A stretch of 5,191 bases of DNA from Thermoplasmata archaeon (GTDB taxonomy: Archaea > Thermoplasmatota > Thermoplasmata > Lutacidiplasmatales > UBA184). This document shows positions 1 to 5,191 of the stretch, one piece after another (the stretch's first letter is position 1; every line of letters begins with the position of its first letter). The translations under genes and the position numbers were made by a program. The notes under the pieces are model-generated. The model did not search any database, was not told the origin of the DNA, and saw only the letters and a list, made by a program, of their open reading frames with translations. The stretch lies in NCBI GenBank assembly GCA_030037035.1, contig JASHSA010000189.1, positions 1 to 5,191 of the forward strand. The letters are read 5' to 3'.

Positions 1-177
1 CGGCCCGCTTCGGAGACGCCCGCCAAGGTGACGCCGCCGACCGGAGCGAAGGCCGCCACCCCGCCCAAGGCGAGCGCTGAGCCGGCCCCCGCGGCCGGCC
101 ACGCCGCCGACGCACCCGCACCGGCCGCGCCCGCAAAGAGCAAGCCGACGAAGCCCGACGACGAGCCCCGATTGTGA
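1..177 (+). CDS. 3' end of an unidentified protein with an Ala/Pro/Lys-rich tail
   Basis: Frame 1 is open from the first base and ends in TGA at 175-177, giving 58 residues of C-terminus. The translation is dominated by Ala, Pro, Lys and Thr (for example PAPAAPAKSKPTKPDDEPRL at the very end), with no hydrophobic segment, Cys or recognisable motif. This looks like an intrinsically disordered tail. Such tails occur on many unrelated proteins in GC-rich genomes, so the identity of the gene cannot be inferred. The Lys/Pro/Ala mix could bind nucleic acid or act as a linker, but that is speculation. Coding is supported by the strong preference for G or C in third codon positions and by the clean stop followed by a gap containing a promoter-like island. 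The gene starts outside the window. Confidence 0.6.
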   Translation, partial: RPASETPAKVTPPTGAKAATPPKASAEPAPAAGHAADAPAPAAPAKSKPTKPDDEPRL

Positions 178-233
178 GAGCCGGGGCGACCGGTCCGCGG
201 AGGCCACCGAGAGACGGCGTCGCTCGGGGACCA

Positions 234-246
234 CGGTATTATACCG
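234..246 (+). promoter_or_regulatory. Palindromic TATA-like element before the four-gene cluster
   Basis: The 13 bases CGGTATTATACCG form a perfect inverted repeat with 6-base arms (234-239 and 241-246) around a single T. It is an AT-rich island in a very GC-rich gap and lies about 30 bases upstream of the ATG at 276. If it is an archaeal TATA box, transcription would start near 265, giving a leader of about 10 bases. The symmetry also fits a small operator for a dimeric regulator overlapping the TATA box. Both roles are inferred from position and composition only; no BRE-like purine stretch is obvious just upstream. Confidence 0.4.
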
Positions 247-275
247 CTCGCGACTGATTCTGTGGGGACGCGAAG

Positions 276-824
276 ATGGCGACGATGCCGACGGCGGTCC
301 GGCCTCAGCCGGGAGGCTGGGCGGCCTGGATCCTCGCCGCGCTGTTCCTCGTCATCGCCGCGCTCGTCTTCGGCGCCCTCTACTTCGCCTATCCGGCGCA
401 CCACGAGTGGTACGCCCTCCTCGGGATCGGGATCCTCGCGCTCGTCTTCGCGCTCGGCAGCTATCTCGCCGAGGCGGCGTCACGGGAGCCGACGATCCAG
501 CGCTCGCTCGCGTGGGGGTTCTTCGGTATGGGCTTCGCCGTGCTGATGTTCACCCTCGGCCTCGGCCACCTCTACGGGGTCCTCTCCGTCGTCGTCTCGC
601 TGCTCGGGCTGGTCGTCGTCATCGCCGCGCTCGCGATCACGGTCGGGCTGATGATGTGGCGCGTCCGCGCCGTCGCCCGGACCGCGTCGCGCGAGGCGCC
701 GAGGCAGGCCTGGCGGAACGAGCCGAGCCCGTCGGCGCTCTCCTACTCCGCGGCGAACTCCCCGAGCGTTCCGGCCGTGACCCCTCCTCCCCCCACCCAG
801 AACCCGCCTCCCCGGAGCCCGTAG
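276..824 (+). CDS. Four-helix integral membrane protein, function unknown
   Basis: A 182-residue protein that I do not recognise as a named family. Four hydrophobic segments are visible, at about residues 15-38, 45-66, 77-97 and 101-127. They are followed by a basic stretch after the last helix (WRVRAVARTASR, about 128-139) and a Pro/Ser-rich, probably disordered cytoplasmic tail to the end. Arg-rich positive-inside flanking supports a cytoplasmic C-terminus. The ATG at 276 was chosen because it follows the TATA-like island and has a weak GGGGA seven bases upstream; the ATG at 285 is an alternative three codons in. It is the first gene of a close-packed cluster, with only one base between its TAG and the next ATG. 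It is the only clear multi-pass membrane protein beside three soluble zinc-ribbon proteins, so it may be their membrane anchor. That role is inferred from context. Confidence 0.85.
   Translation: MATMPTAVRPQPGGWAAWILAALFLVIAALVFGALYFAYPAHHEWYALLGIGILALVFALGSYLAEAASREPTIQRSLAWGFFGMGFAVLMFTLGLGHLYGVLSVVVSLLGLVVVIAALAITVGLMMWRVRAVARTASREAPRQAWRNEPSPSALSYSAANSPSVPAVTPPPPTQNPPPRSP
814..817 (+). promoter_or_regulatory. Ribosome binding site for the zinc-ribbon/helical gene
   Basis: GGAG lies eight bases before the ATG at 826 and inside the last codons of the preceding gene. Together with the single-base gap between stop and start, it indicates coupled translation of the first two genes and supports the choice of the ATG at 826. 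Confidence 0.5.
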
Positions 825-825
825 G

Positions 826-1530
826 ATGGCGGCGAGCGCTCCTCCGGCCGCCCCGGCGGCGCCGGCGACGGTCTGCCCGAAGTGCGGCGCCCCGGCGCCG
901 TCCGGCGCCCGCTTCTGCAACGCCTGCGGTTCGTCGCTCGTCGTCCAGGGCGGGAGCTCGACCGGGACGCTCGCCCCTGCCGGCGCCCCTCCGCTCGACA
1001 TCCGGCAGACGGTCGAGGCCGACCGCGGGTTCCTGAAGCGCCTCCAACTGCTCGTCCCCGGCTTCCGCGGCTACCGCGAGGGGGAGGACCTCCGCGCGGC
1101 CGACAGCATCCTCCGGCGCGAGATCGCCGACAAGGTGAAGGCGGCGCGCCTGACGATGGAGAACGCGCGCAGCGCGCTCACCAACGCCGGCCTCTTCGCC
1201 GCCCTCAACGACCTCGCCCCGCTGATCGCCGACCTGCTGCGCGTCGAAGGGTCGATCCGCGCGGCGGAGCAGGGCTACACCGGCTTCTCGCCGGCGGTGC
1301 GGATCCAGCCGACGCAGCTCGACCGGCTCTACGAGTACGACTACGGCTTCGCGCTCGCCGCCGACCAGCTGAACCAGGCGATCGCGCCGCTCCCCGGGCT
1401 CCTCTCGGGCCCGTCGCCGACCCCGCAGGCGGTCGCCGCCGTCCTCACCGACGCCCGCACGACGCTCGCGCGCCTCGAGGCCGCGTTCAGGGCCCGCATC
1501 CAGGTCGTCGAGGGGATCCGCGTCAGTTAG
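826..1530 (+). CDS. Zinc-ribbon protein with a C-terminal all-helical domain
   Basis: A 234-residue protein with an Ala/Pro N-terminal leader, then a double-CxxC zinc ribbon (C17, C20, C31, C34; CPKCGAPAPSGARFCNACG), a flexible Gly/Ser/Ala linker to about residue 56, and an Ala/Leu/Arg-rich, probably all-helical domain from about 58 to 230. Within it are PGFRGYREGEDLRAAD (78-93), EQGYTGF (148-154) and LDRLYEYDYGFA (165-176). From memory, PG-x-x-GY-x-x-x-E and GY-x-GF followed by LDxLYEFD-like motifs mark uncharacterised proteins encoded beside SPFH/zinc-ribbon genes in diverse prokaryotes; this was not checked by search. No membrane segment or catalytic motif is seen. It sits between the membrane protein and the SPFH gene, and its zinc ribbon closely resembles those of the SPFH protein, suggesting a shared partner or complex. 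The helical domain could be a coiled-coil adaptor. Biochemical function is unknown. Confidence 0.88.
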   Translation: MAASAPPAAPAAPATVCPKCGAPAPSGARFCNACGSSLVVQGGSSTGTLAPAGAPPLDIRQTVEADRGFLKRLQLLVPGFRGYREGEDLRAADSILRREIADKVKAARLTMENARSALTNAGLFAALNDLAPLIADLLRVEGSIRAAEQGYTGFSPAVRIQPTQLDRLYEYDYGFALAADQLNQAIAPLPGLLSGPSPTPQAVAAVLTDARTTLARLEAAFRARIQVVEGIRVS

Positions 1531-1542
1531 GGGAACGGGAGC

Positions 1543-1547
1543 AGGAG
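1543..1547 (+). promoter_or_regulatory. Ribosome binding site for the SPFH gene
   Basis: AGGAG ends six bases before the ATG at 1554, in the 23-base gap after the previous stop. It is the best Shine-Dalgarno-like site in the window. It fixes the SPFH start at 1554, although the same frame is open much further upstream as a shadow of the preceding gene. Confidence 0.6.
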
Positions 1548-1553
1548 CGAGCG

Positions 1554-2720
1554 ATGGTGACCAACAATCCGATCCCGGCGAAGGGCGGGAGCCTGATCGG
1601 CGCGACGACCGTCAACTGGGAGGACGCCTACAAGGGTCCGAACGTGATGTGGCGCGTCCCGCGCAACATCCGCTGGAACGACAACGTCGTCGTGCGCGAG
1701 GACGAGATCGCCGTCTTCTACCGGGACGGCAAGGTCCTCGCCTACCTCGACCGGCCGGACCGCTACGCGCTCACGAGCCTTAACGCCCCGATCATCGGCA
1801 ACCTCGTCAAGGAGCTCTCCGGCGTCCGCCAGGAGGCGGAGGTCTACTACCTGCAGAAGAGGATCTTCGACGGGAAGTTCGGCTCGAGCGAGCCGTACGT
1901 CTTCAAGGACCCGGACTTCGGCCTCGTCTCGCTCCGGGTCTTCGGCGAGTACCGCTGGCGCGTCGGGGCGCCGGACAACTTCATCAACCAGTTCGTCGGG
2001 ACGTTCGGCGCCGCGACGACCGCCGACGTCGAGGGCCGCCTGCGCGACCAGATGGTCCTGCTCGTCTACAACTCGCTCGGCAAGATGAAGGACCAGGGGA
2101 TGAAGGTCACCGACCTCGCCGGTTCGCTCCAGACGATCGAGCAGGCGGTCCTCGGCTTCGCGCCGCAGCACTTCGGCCCGCTCGGGGTCGACGTCGTCCA
2201 GCTCCAGGGGCTCAGCGTCAACCTGCCGGACGAGGTCCAGAAGGCGGTCAGCACGCGCGCGACGATGGGCGTGCTGGGCGTGAACTACCTCCAGTACCAG
2301 GCCGGCCAGGCGATGACGACCGCGGCGGCGAACCCCTCCGGCGGCGCCGGGGCGCTCGCGAGCGCCGGCGTCGGGCTCGGCGCCGGCCTCGGGATCGGCT
2401 ACGGGATGAGCGGCCAGATGCAGGGGATGTACGGCCAGGGCCCCGGCGTCCAGTGCCCGAAGTGCGGCGCGATGGTGCCGAGCGGCAACCGCTTCTGCCC
2501 TTCCTGCGGCGCCTCGATGGCGCCGAGCGCCGCCGCCGCGGGCCCCCCGTGCCCGAAGTGCGGGCAGCCGACCGCCGCGGGCGCGAAGTTCTGTCCGTCG
2601 TGCGGCGCGTCGCTCGCCCCCCCGGCTCCTCCCGCTCCCCGGGCCTGCCCGAAGTGCAACGCGACGTACACGGGCTCGCCGAAGTTCTGCCCGAACTGCG
2701 GAGCGCCGCTCGGGGGCTGA
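1554..2720 (+). CDS. SPFH/Band-7 domain protein with three C-terminal zinc ribbons (YdjI-like)
   Basis: A 388-residue protein. The N-terminus (to about 40, with VNWEDAYKGPNVMWRVP) leads into an SPFH/Band-7 domain at about 40-235, which includes NVVVREDEIAVFYRDGK, FGEYRWRV and the closing LQGLSVNLPDEVQKAVSTR. The segment STRATMGVLGVNYLQYQAGQ and a Gly/Ala-rich stretch (about 262-295) follow, as is typical of YdjI-like SPFH proteins. Three double-CxxC zinc ribbons end the protein: C301/304/315/318, C333/336/347/350 and C365/368/379/382. Proteins of this class are often labelled 'virion core protein-like', which is misleading; SPFH proteins form oligomeric membrane-associated scaffolds, and B. 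subtilis YdjI acts with PspA, YdjG and YdjH. There is no N-terminal membrane helix, so membrane contact may come through the Gly-rich segment or through partners such as the upstream four-helix protein. Three ribbons is more than the one or two I would expect. The SPFH assignment is firm; the cellular role is by analogy. Confidence 0.92.
   Translation: MVTNNPIPAKGGSLIGATTVNWEDAYKGPNVMWRVPRNIRWNDNVVVREDEIAVFYRDGKVLAYLDRPDRYALTSLNAPIIGNLVKELSGVRQEAEVYYLQKRIFDGKFGSSEPYVFKDPDFGLVSLRVFGEYRWRVGAPDNFINQFVGTFGAATTADVEGRLRDQMVLLVYNSLGKMKDQGMKVTDLAGSLQTIEQAVLGFAPQHFGPLGVDVVQLQGLSVNLPDEVQKAVSTRATMGVLGVNYLQYQAGQAMTTAAANPSGGAGALASAGVGLGAGLGIGYGMSGQMQGMYGQGPGVQCPKCGAMVPSGNRFCPSCGASMAPSAAAAGPPCPKCGQPTAAGAKFCPSCGASLAPPAPPAPRACPKCNATYTGSPKFCPNCGAPLGG
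2454..2711 (+). repeat. Three tandem zinc-ribbon modules with 96-base spacing
   Basis: The first Cys codons of the three ribbons begin at 2454, 2550 and 2646, exactly 96 bases (32 residues) apart. Each module starts with TGCCCGAAGTGC, encoding CPKC, and contains TTCTG(C/T)CC encoding FCP before the second CxC pair. Ala/Pro-rich linkers separate the modules. The constant period and near-identical opening bases indicate duplication of a single ribbon-plus-linker unit within the gene. The TGCCCGAAGTGC string also opens the ribbon of the upstream gene at 874, so the modules may have been copied between genes. Confidence 0.75.
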
Positions 2721-2750
2721 TCGGACGCCGGTCGCGTCCGCGGAACGACG

Positions 2751-3734
2751 ATGATCTACTGCGTGAAGTGCGGGACGAGCCTGCCGGACGACGCGAAGTT
2801 CTGCGCCAAGTGCGGTACGCCGGTCGCGGCGGTCGGCGCCGCGCCGTCCGGCCCGAGCGCGGCCCCGGCGGCGCCCGCGGCGCCGACGATCGCCGCCGCC
2901 GGCGTCCAAGAGCTGAAGTGCCCGAGCTGCGGCGCGCCGATCAAGCCGACGTTCGGCGACATGGTCGTCTCCTGCGAGTACTGCGGCGGCACCGTCACGC
3001 TCGGCGGCGCCGGCTGGAAGCAGCTCCAGAAGCACACGATGCTCTCGCTGAAGGTCCCCGACCAGGCGGCGGCGCTCGCCGCCGTGCGCGCGGCGATGGA
3101 CACCGGGCTGTTCCACCACCACGCCTTCGAGGAGTCGAAGGTCACCGAGGCGAAGCTCTCGTTCGTGCCGTTCTGGGTGATCCCGGTCTCCGCGTCGACG
3201 ACGTACCAGTACCAGGCCGCCGCGGCGAGCGTCGGCGGGACGCTCGGGACGATGGCCGCCGCCGAGATGCTCGGCGGGGCGCTCGGCGGGCGGCGGGGCG
3301 GCGTCACCGTCGTGCCGATCCTCGGGGGCCCGGTCGTGAACCCGAACCGCTCGGAGACGATCTCCGGCCAGTACGAGTATCCGGTCGTCGCGGTGAAGTC
3401 GATGGCCGCCTACCAGCCGAAGGACTACCAGTTCGCGCTCGCCGACCGCGCGCTGTTCGACAAGAAGCTCGTCCCGAACGGCACGCCGGTCCTGAACGGC
3501 GACCTCGGGGAGGACGCTGCCCACAACGCCGCGAAGGCGTACGTCGAGCAGCTGCAGAGCGAGGCGGCGCACAAGAAGCACAGCATGGTCTCGAAGCTCG
3601 AGACGAAGGTCGAGATCGCCGACGGCGAGCTGCTCCACGTCCCGGTCTGGTACTTCAGCCTCGAGCACAAGGGCAAGCGGACGACGATCCTGGTCGACGC
3701 GAGCGCGGGCCGGGTCATCCGGACGTTCGAGTAG
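2751..3734 (+). CDS. Protein with two N-terminal zinc ribbons and a C-terminal beta-rich domain
   Basis: A 327-residue protein opening directly with a double-CxxC ribbon (C4, C7, C18, C21), then an Ala/Pro linker (about 25-52) and a second, TFIIB-like ribbon (C57, C60, C75, C78; LKCPSCGAPI...CEYCGG). The rest includes KLSFVPFWVIPVSAS (135-149), an Ala/Gly-rich stretch (about 156-195), a Lys/Glu-rich helical part (about 255-285) and LLHVPVWYFSLEHKGKR followed by TTILVDASAGRVI. The two 'VPxW' segments and the closing VDA-x-x-G-x-VI hairpin resemble zinc-ribbon proteins found with SPFH genes. The TFIIB-like ribbon recalls B. subtilis YdjG, but no clear membrane helix is visible, so equivalence is uncertain. 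A His cluster, HHH at 122-124, is unusual. The ATG at 2751 is preferred because the ribbon begins three codons later; only a weak GGAA precedes it. The 30-base gap after the SPFH gene shows no promoter, so co-transcription is likely. Confidence 0.88.
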   Translation: MIYCVKCGTSLPDDAKFCAKCGTPVAAVGAAPSGPSAAPAAPAAPTIAAAGVQELKCPSCGAPIKPTFGDMVVSCEYCGGTVTLGGAGWKQLQKHTMLSLKVPDQAAALAAVRAAMDTGLFHHHAFEESKVTEAKLSFVPFWVIPVSASTTYQYQAAAASVGGTLGTMAAAEMLGGALGGRRGGVTVVPILGGPVVNPNRSETISGQYEYPVVAVKSMAAYQPKDYQFALADRALFDKKLVPNGTPVLNGDLGEDAAHNAAKAYVEQLQSEAAHKKHSMVSKLETKVEIADGELLHVPVWYFSLEHKGKRTTILVDASAGRVIRTFE

Positions 3735-3757
3735 GCACCGTTCCCCTGCGGGGTCCG

Positions 3758-3766
3758 ACTTAAGAA
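3758..3766 (+). promoter_or_regulatory. Possible TATA-like box before the beta-propeller gene
   Basis: ACTTAAGAA, including the palindrome CTTAAG at 3759-3764, is the only AT-rich run in the 71-base gap and lies about 44 bases before the ATG at 3806. As an archaeal TATA box it would place the start of transcription near 3788 and give a short leader. The match to TTTAWATR is only partial. A separate promoter is plausible because the downstream gene is unrelated in function to the cluster before it. Confidence 0.3.
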
Positions 3767-3805
3767 GGGGCGGCCGGCTCGGGCCTCGTCCTACGGTCCT
3801 TCCCG

Positions 3806-5191
3806 ATGCGACCGCTGTACCAAGACCGCCGGATCCGCACGGTCGCCTGGGCGGTCGTGCTCGCGGCCGCGGTCGTCGGCTCCGGACTGCTCGGCGTCGA
3901 CCCCGCCCGCGGGGCGCCCTCCGCGCGCTCCGCGTCGGGCGTTCTCGAGACGGCTCCCTCGGCCCCCCCGGCGTCGCACGCCGCCGCCGCGGACGCGAAC
4001 CCCGCGTCGTGGGCCGGGTCGACCGCCGCGACGCTCTTCCCCGGCTACAACGCCTCGGTCCCCGGGAACTTCCGCTCCCTGGTCGACGACTGGCAGGTCG
4101 GTTCCCCCGCGGTCGTCCCGTCGACGGCGATCGCCTGGTTCCCGACGACGCCGGTCTCGGTGGCGGGCTCGCCCGAGCCGCCGTTCGCCCCGGCGCTGCG
4201 GTTCAACATCTCCAGCGACACGTTCGTCGGGATCGACCGCGCGGTCTCGAACGCGACGGCGATGGCGTTCGACCCGGACACCGGCCTCCTCTACGCGACC
4301 GTCCCCGCCAACGGCTCGGTCGAGGCCGTGAACGCGACCACCGGGATCCCGACCGGGACCGTCTATCCGGTCGGCTCCGACCCCGCGACGGCCGACCCGG
4401 TCGCGATCGTCTTCGACAACGTCACGCACTACCTCTTCGTCGCCGACGAGGGCGCGAACGCCGTGACCGTCATCAACCCGGCCGCCACGGGCTCGGAGGC
4501 GATCGTCTGGTCGGCCCTGGCCGCGGGGCCGGCGCCGTTCGACCTCGTCGACGATTCGGTGGACGGGTGGCTGTACATCGCGGACAGCGGGGCTGCGCAG
4601 GTTTCGCGGCTCGACCTGTTGGATCTCTCTCAGCCAGCCCAGACTACAGTCATCGTCAACGGGATCCCGAGTGGAATCGCCTTCTCGAACAAAACACAGT
4701 ATCTAGCAGTTACTACCAGTTCCTCGACCAATGTGACCATCCTAGGAGGGAAGACGGGCGGCGTGGAGTTCACGACAATCGACGTCGGTGGCGGGTGCCG
4801 GGCCGTTGCAACTTCGGCCGACGGAGCCGATTTTCTTGTCGCAAACGCCAGCGGTTCTTCGGTGGTCGTCGTCAACGCCTCGCGCCCGTTCGCGGTTTCA
4901 TTTTTGATTTCGGCCGGCCAAGCTCCTCTTGAATTCGCTCCTGACTCTCTTACCGGCACAACGGTTGTCTGGAACAACCTGAGCCGCAGCTTCACCGAGA
5001 TTCTGGCGAATCTGTCGGCCTTCCGGGCCCCCATCTCCTCGCTCGGCCCCGAACCCCAGTTGGTTGCTTACGCCCCGGGAGAGCATCGGCTCTTTGCGGC
5101 AGTCTCGGACCCGCCTAGTATTGAGGCTCTCAATCCGTACACGGGTGCGACCGAGCTTGCCCCCATCGAACTCCCGTCCGCCGCACTTTCC
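3806..5191 (+). CDS. Secreted beta-propeller (YVTN/YncE-type) surface protein, 3' end missing
   Basis: Frame 2 is open from the ATG at 3806 to the end of the window: 462 residues without a stop. An Arg-rich n-region and hydrophobic core (about 12-32) form a signal peptide or membrane anchor, followed by an Ala/Ser/Pro-rich low-complexity region (about 33-75). From about residue 145, repeating units of about 42 residues resemble YVTN/YncE-like blades: MAFDPDTGLLYATVPANGSV, IVFDNVTHYLFVADEGANAV, DSVDGWLYIADSGAAQV and ADGADFLVANASGSSVVVVN, each followed by a turn such as NATTGIP. Twelve N-x-S/T sequons (N82, 134, 149, 169, 176, 205, 295, 309, 347, 357, 391, 402) suggest an N-glycosylated extracellular protein, as in archaeal cell envelopes. 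No enzyme motif is seen; adhesion or a structural role is inferred. Codon use changes sharply near 4553-4625: about 97% of codons before end in G/C, about two thirds after. No convincing Shine-Dalgarno precedes the ATG, so the start is less certain than the frame. Confidence 0.85.
   Translation, partial: MRPLYQDRRIRTVAWAVVLAAAVVGSGLLGVDPARGAPSARSASGVLETAPSAPPASHAAAADANPASWAGSTAATLFPGYNASVPGNFRSLVDDWQVGSPAVVPSTAIAWFPTTPVSVAGSPEPPFAPALRFNISSDTFVGIDRAVSNATAMAFDPDTGLLYATVPANGSVEAVNATTGIPTGTVYPVGSDPATADPVAIVFDNVTHYLFVADEGANAVTVINPAATGSEAIVWSALAAGPAPFDLVDDSVDGWLYIADSGAAQVSRLDLLDLSQPAQTTVIVNGIPSGIAFSNKTQYLAVTTSSSTNVTILGGKTGGVEFTTIDVGGGCRAVATSADGADFLVANASGSSVVVVNASRPFAVSFLISAGQAPLEFAPDSLTGTTVVWNNLSRSFTEILANLSAFRAPISSLGPEPQLVAYAPGEHRLFAAVSDPPSIEALNPYTGATELAPIELPSAALS

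Noticed and set aside
188..195. GACCGGTC palindrome in the first intergenic gap
   Set aside because: An 8-base GC-rich palindrome is expected by chance here, and it has no clear positional link to a start site.
882..1553. Upstream extension of the SPFH reading frame
   Set aside because: The frame is open, but the translation is Arg/Pro-rich shadow of the preceding zinc-ribbon gene. The ribosome binding site at 1543-1547 and family-like N-terminus place the start at 1554.
1554..2720. Reading the SPFH protein as a viral 'virion core protein' and the locus as a prophage
   Set aside because: That label is carried by YdjI-like cellular proteins. No capsid, terminase, integrase or other viral gene is present in the window.
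1527..3668. Long open frame of 713 codons on the minus strand
   Set aside because: It lies opposite the SPFH and double-ribbon genes, which have clear domain motifs. Its translation is a low-complexity mix of Arg, Ala, Val, Leu, Asp and Glu without recognisable motifs, as expected opposite GC-rich genes.
3743..3753. CCCC-TGC-GGGG hairpin after the double-ribbon gene as a terminator
   Set aside because: The stem is only four pairs and no T-rich tract follows; such short GC palindromes are common by chance in this composition.
2453..3763. 436-codon plus-strand frame across the zinc-ribbon region
   Set aside because: Arg/Gly/Pro-rich shadow translation that crosses the end of the SPFH gene and all of the next gene; no domain pattern.
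4009..4932. 307-codon plus-strand frame in the last third of the window
   Set aside because: Frameshifted shadow of the beta-propeller gene. Frame 2 from 3806 carries the signal peptide, blades and sequons and stays open to the window end.

Overview
The window is a GC-rich stretch (near 70% by eye, spot-counted only in places) with every supported gene on the + strand. It most likely comes from a GC-rich archaeon. A Thermoplasmatota-like soil or sediment lineage is my best guess. The reasons are a secreted YVTN/YncE-type beta-propeller protein dense in N-glycosylation sequons, several double-CxxC zinc-ribbon proteins, and short AT-rich TATA-like islands in front of the two transcription units. 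No rRNA or universal marker gene is present, so the assignment is inference, and a GC-rich bacterium such as a Chloroflexota member is not excluded.

Layout: (1) bases 1-177 are the 3' end of a gene with an Ala/Pro/Lys-rich, disordered C-terminal tail. (2) A 98-base intergenic gap carries a 13-bp palindromic AT-rich island, 234-246, which is a plausible promoter or operator. (3) A tight four-gene cluster follows at 276-3734: a four-helix membrane protein; a zinc ribbon fused to an all-helical domain (1-base gap); an SPFH/Band-7 protein ending in three tandem zinc ribbons (23-base gap); and a protein with two N-terminal zinc ribbons and a C-terminal beta-rich domain (30-base gap). (4) A 71-base gap with a second TATA-like island leads to (5) a secreted, probably glycosylated beta-propeller protein that runs off the window at 5191.

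The four-gene cluster is the main point of interest. The SPFH protein belongs to the YdjI-like class (SPFH domain, Gly-rich linker, zinc ribbons). In Bacillus subtilis that class works with zinc-ribbon and membrane partners (YdjG, YdjH) and PspA at the envelope. Here the three soluble zinc-ribbon proteins carry six double-CxxC modules in total, and the four-helix protein is the only clear integral membrane member, so a membrane-associated SPFH scaffold with zinc-ribbon adaptors is a reasonable hypothesis. No PspA gene is visible in the window.

The second point of interest is inside the beta-propeller gene. Its first ~249 codons almost all end in G or C (7 exceptions by hand count), but from about 4553 onward roughly a third end in A or T. 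The reading frame continues unbroken across the change, suggesting a mosaic gene or an assembly join.
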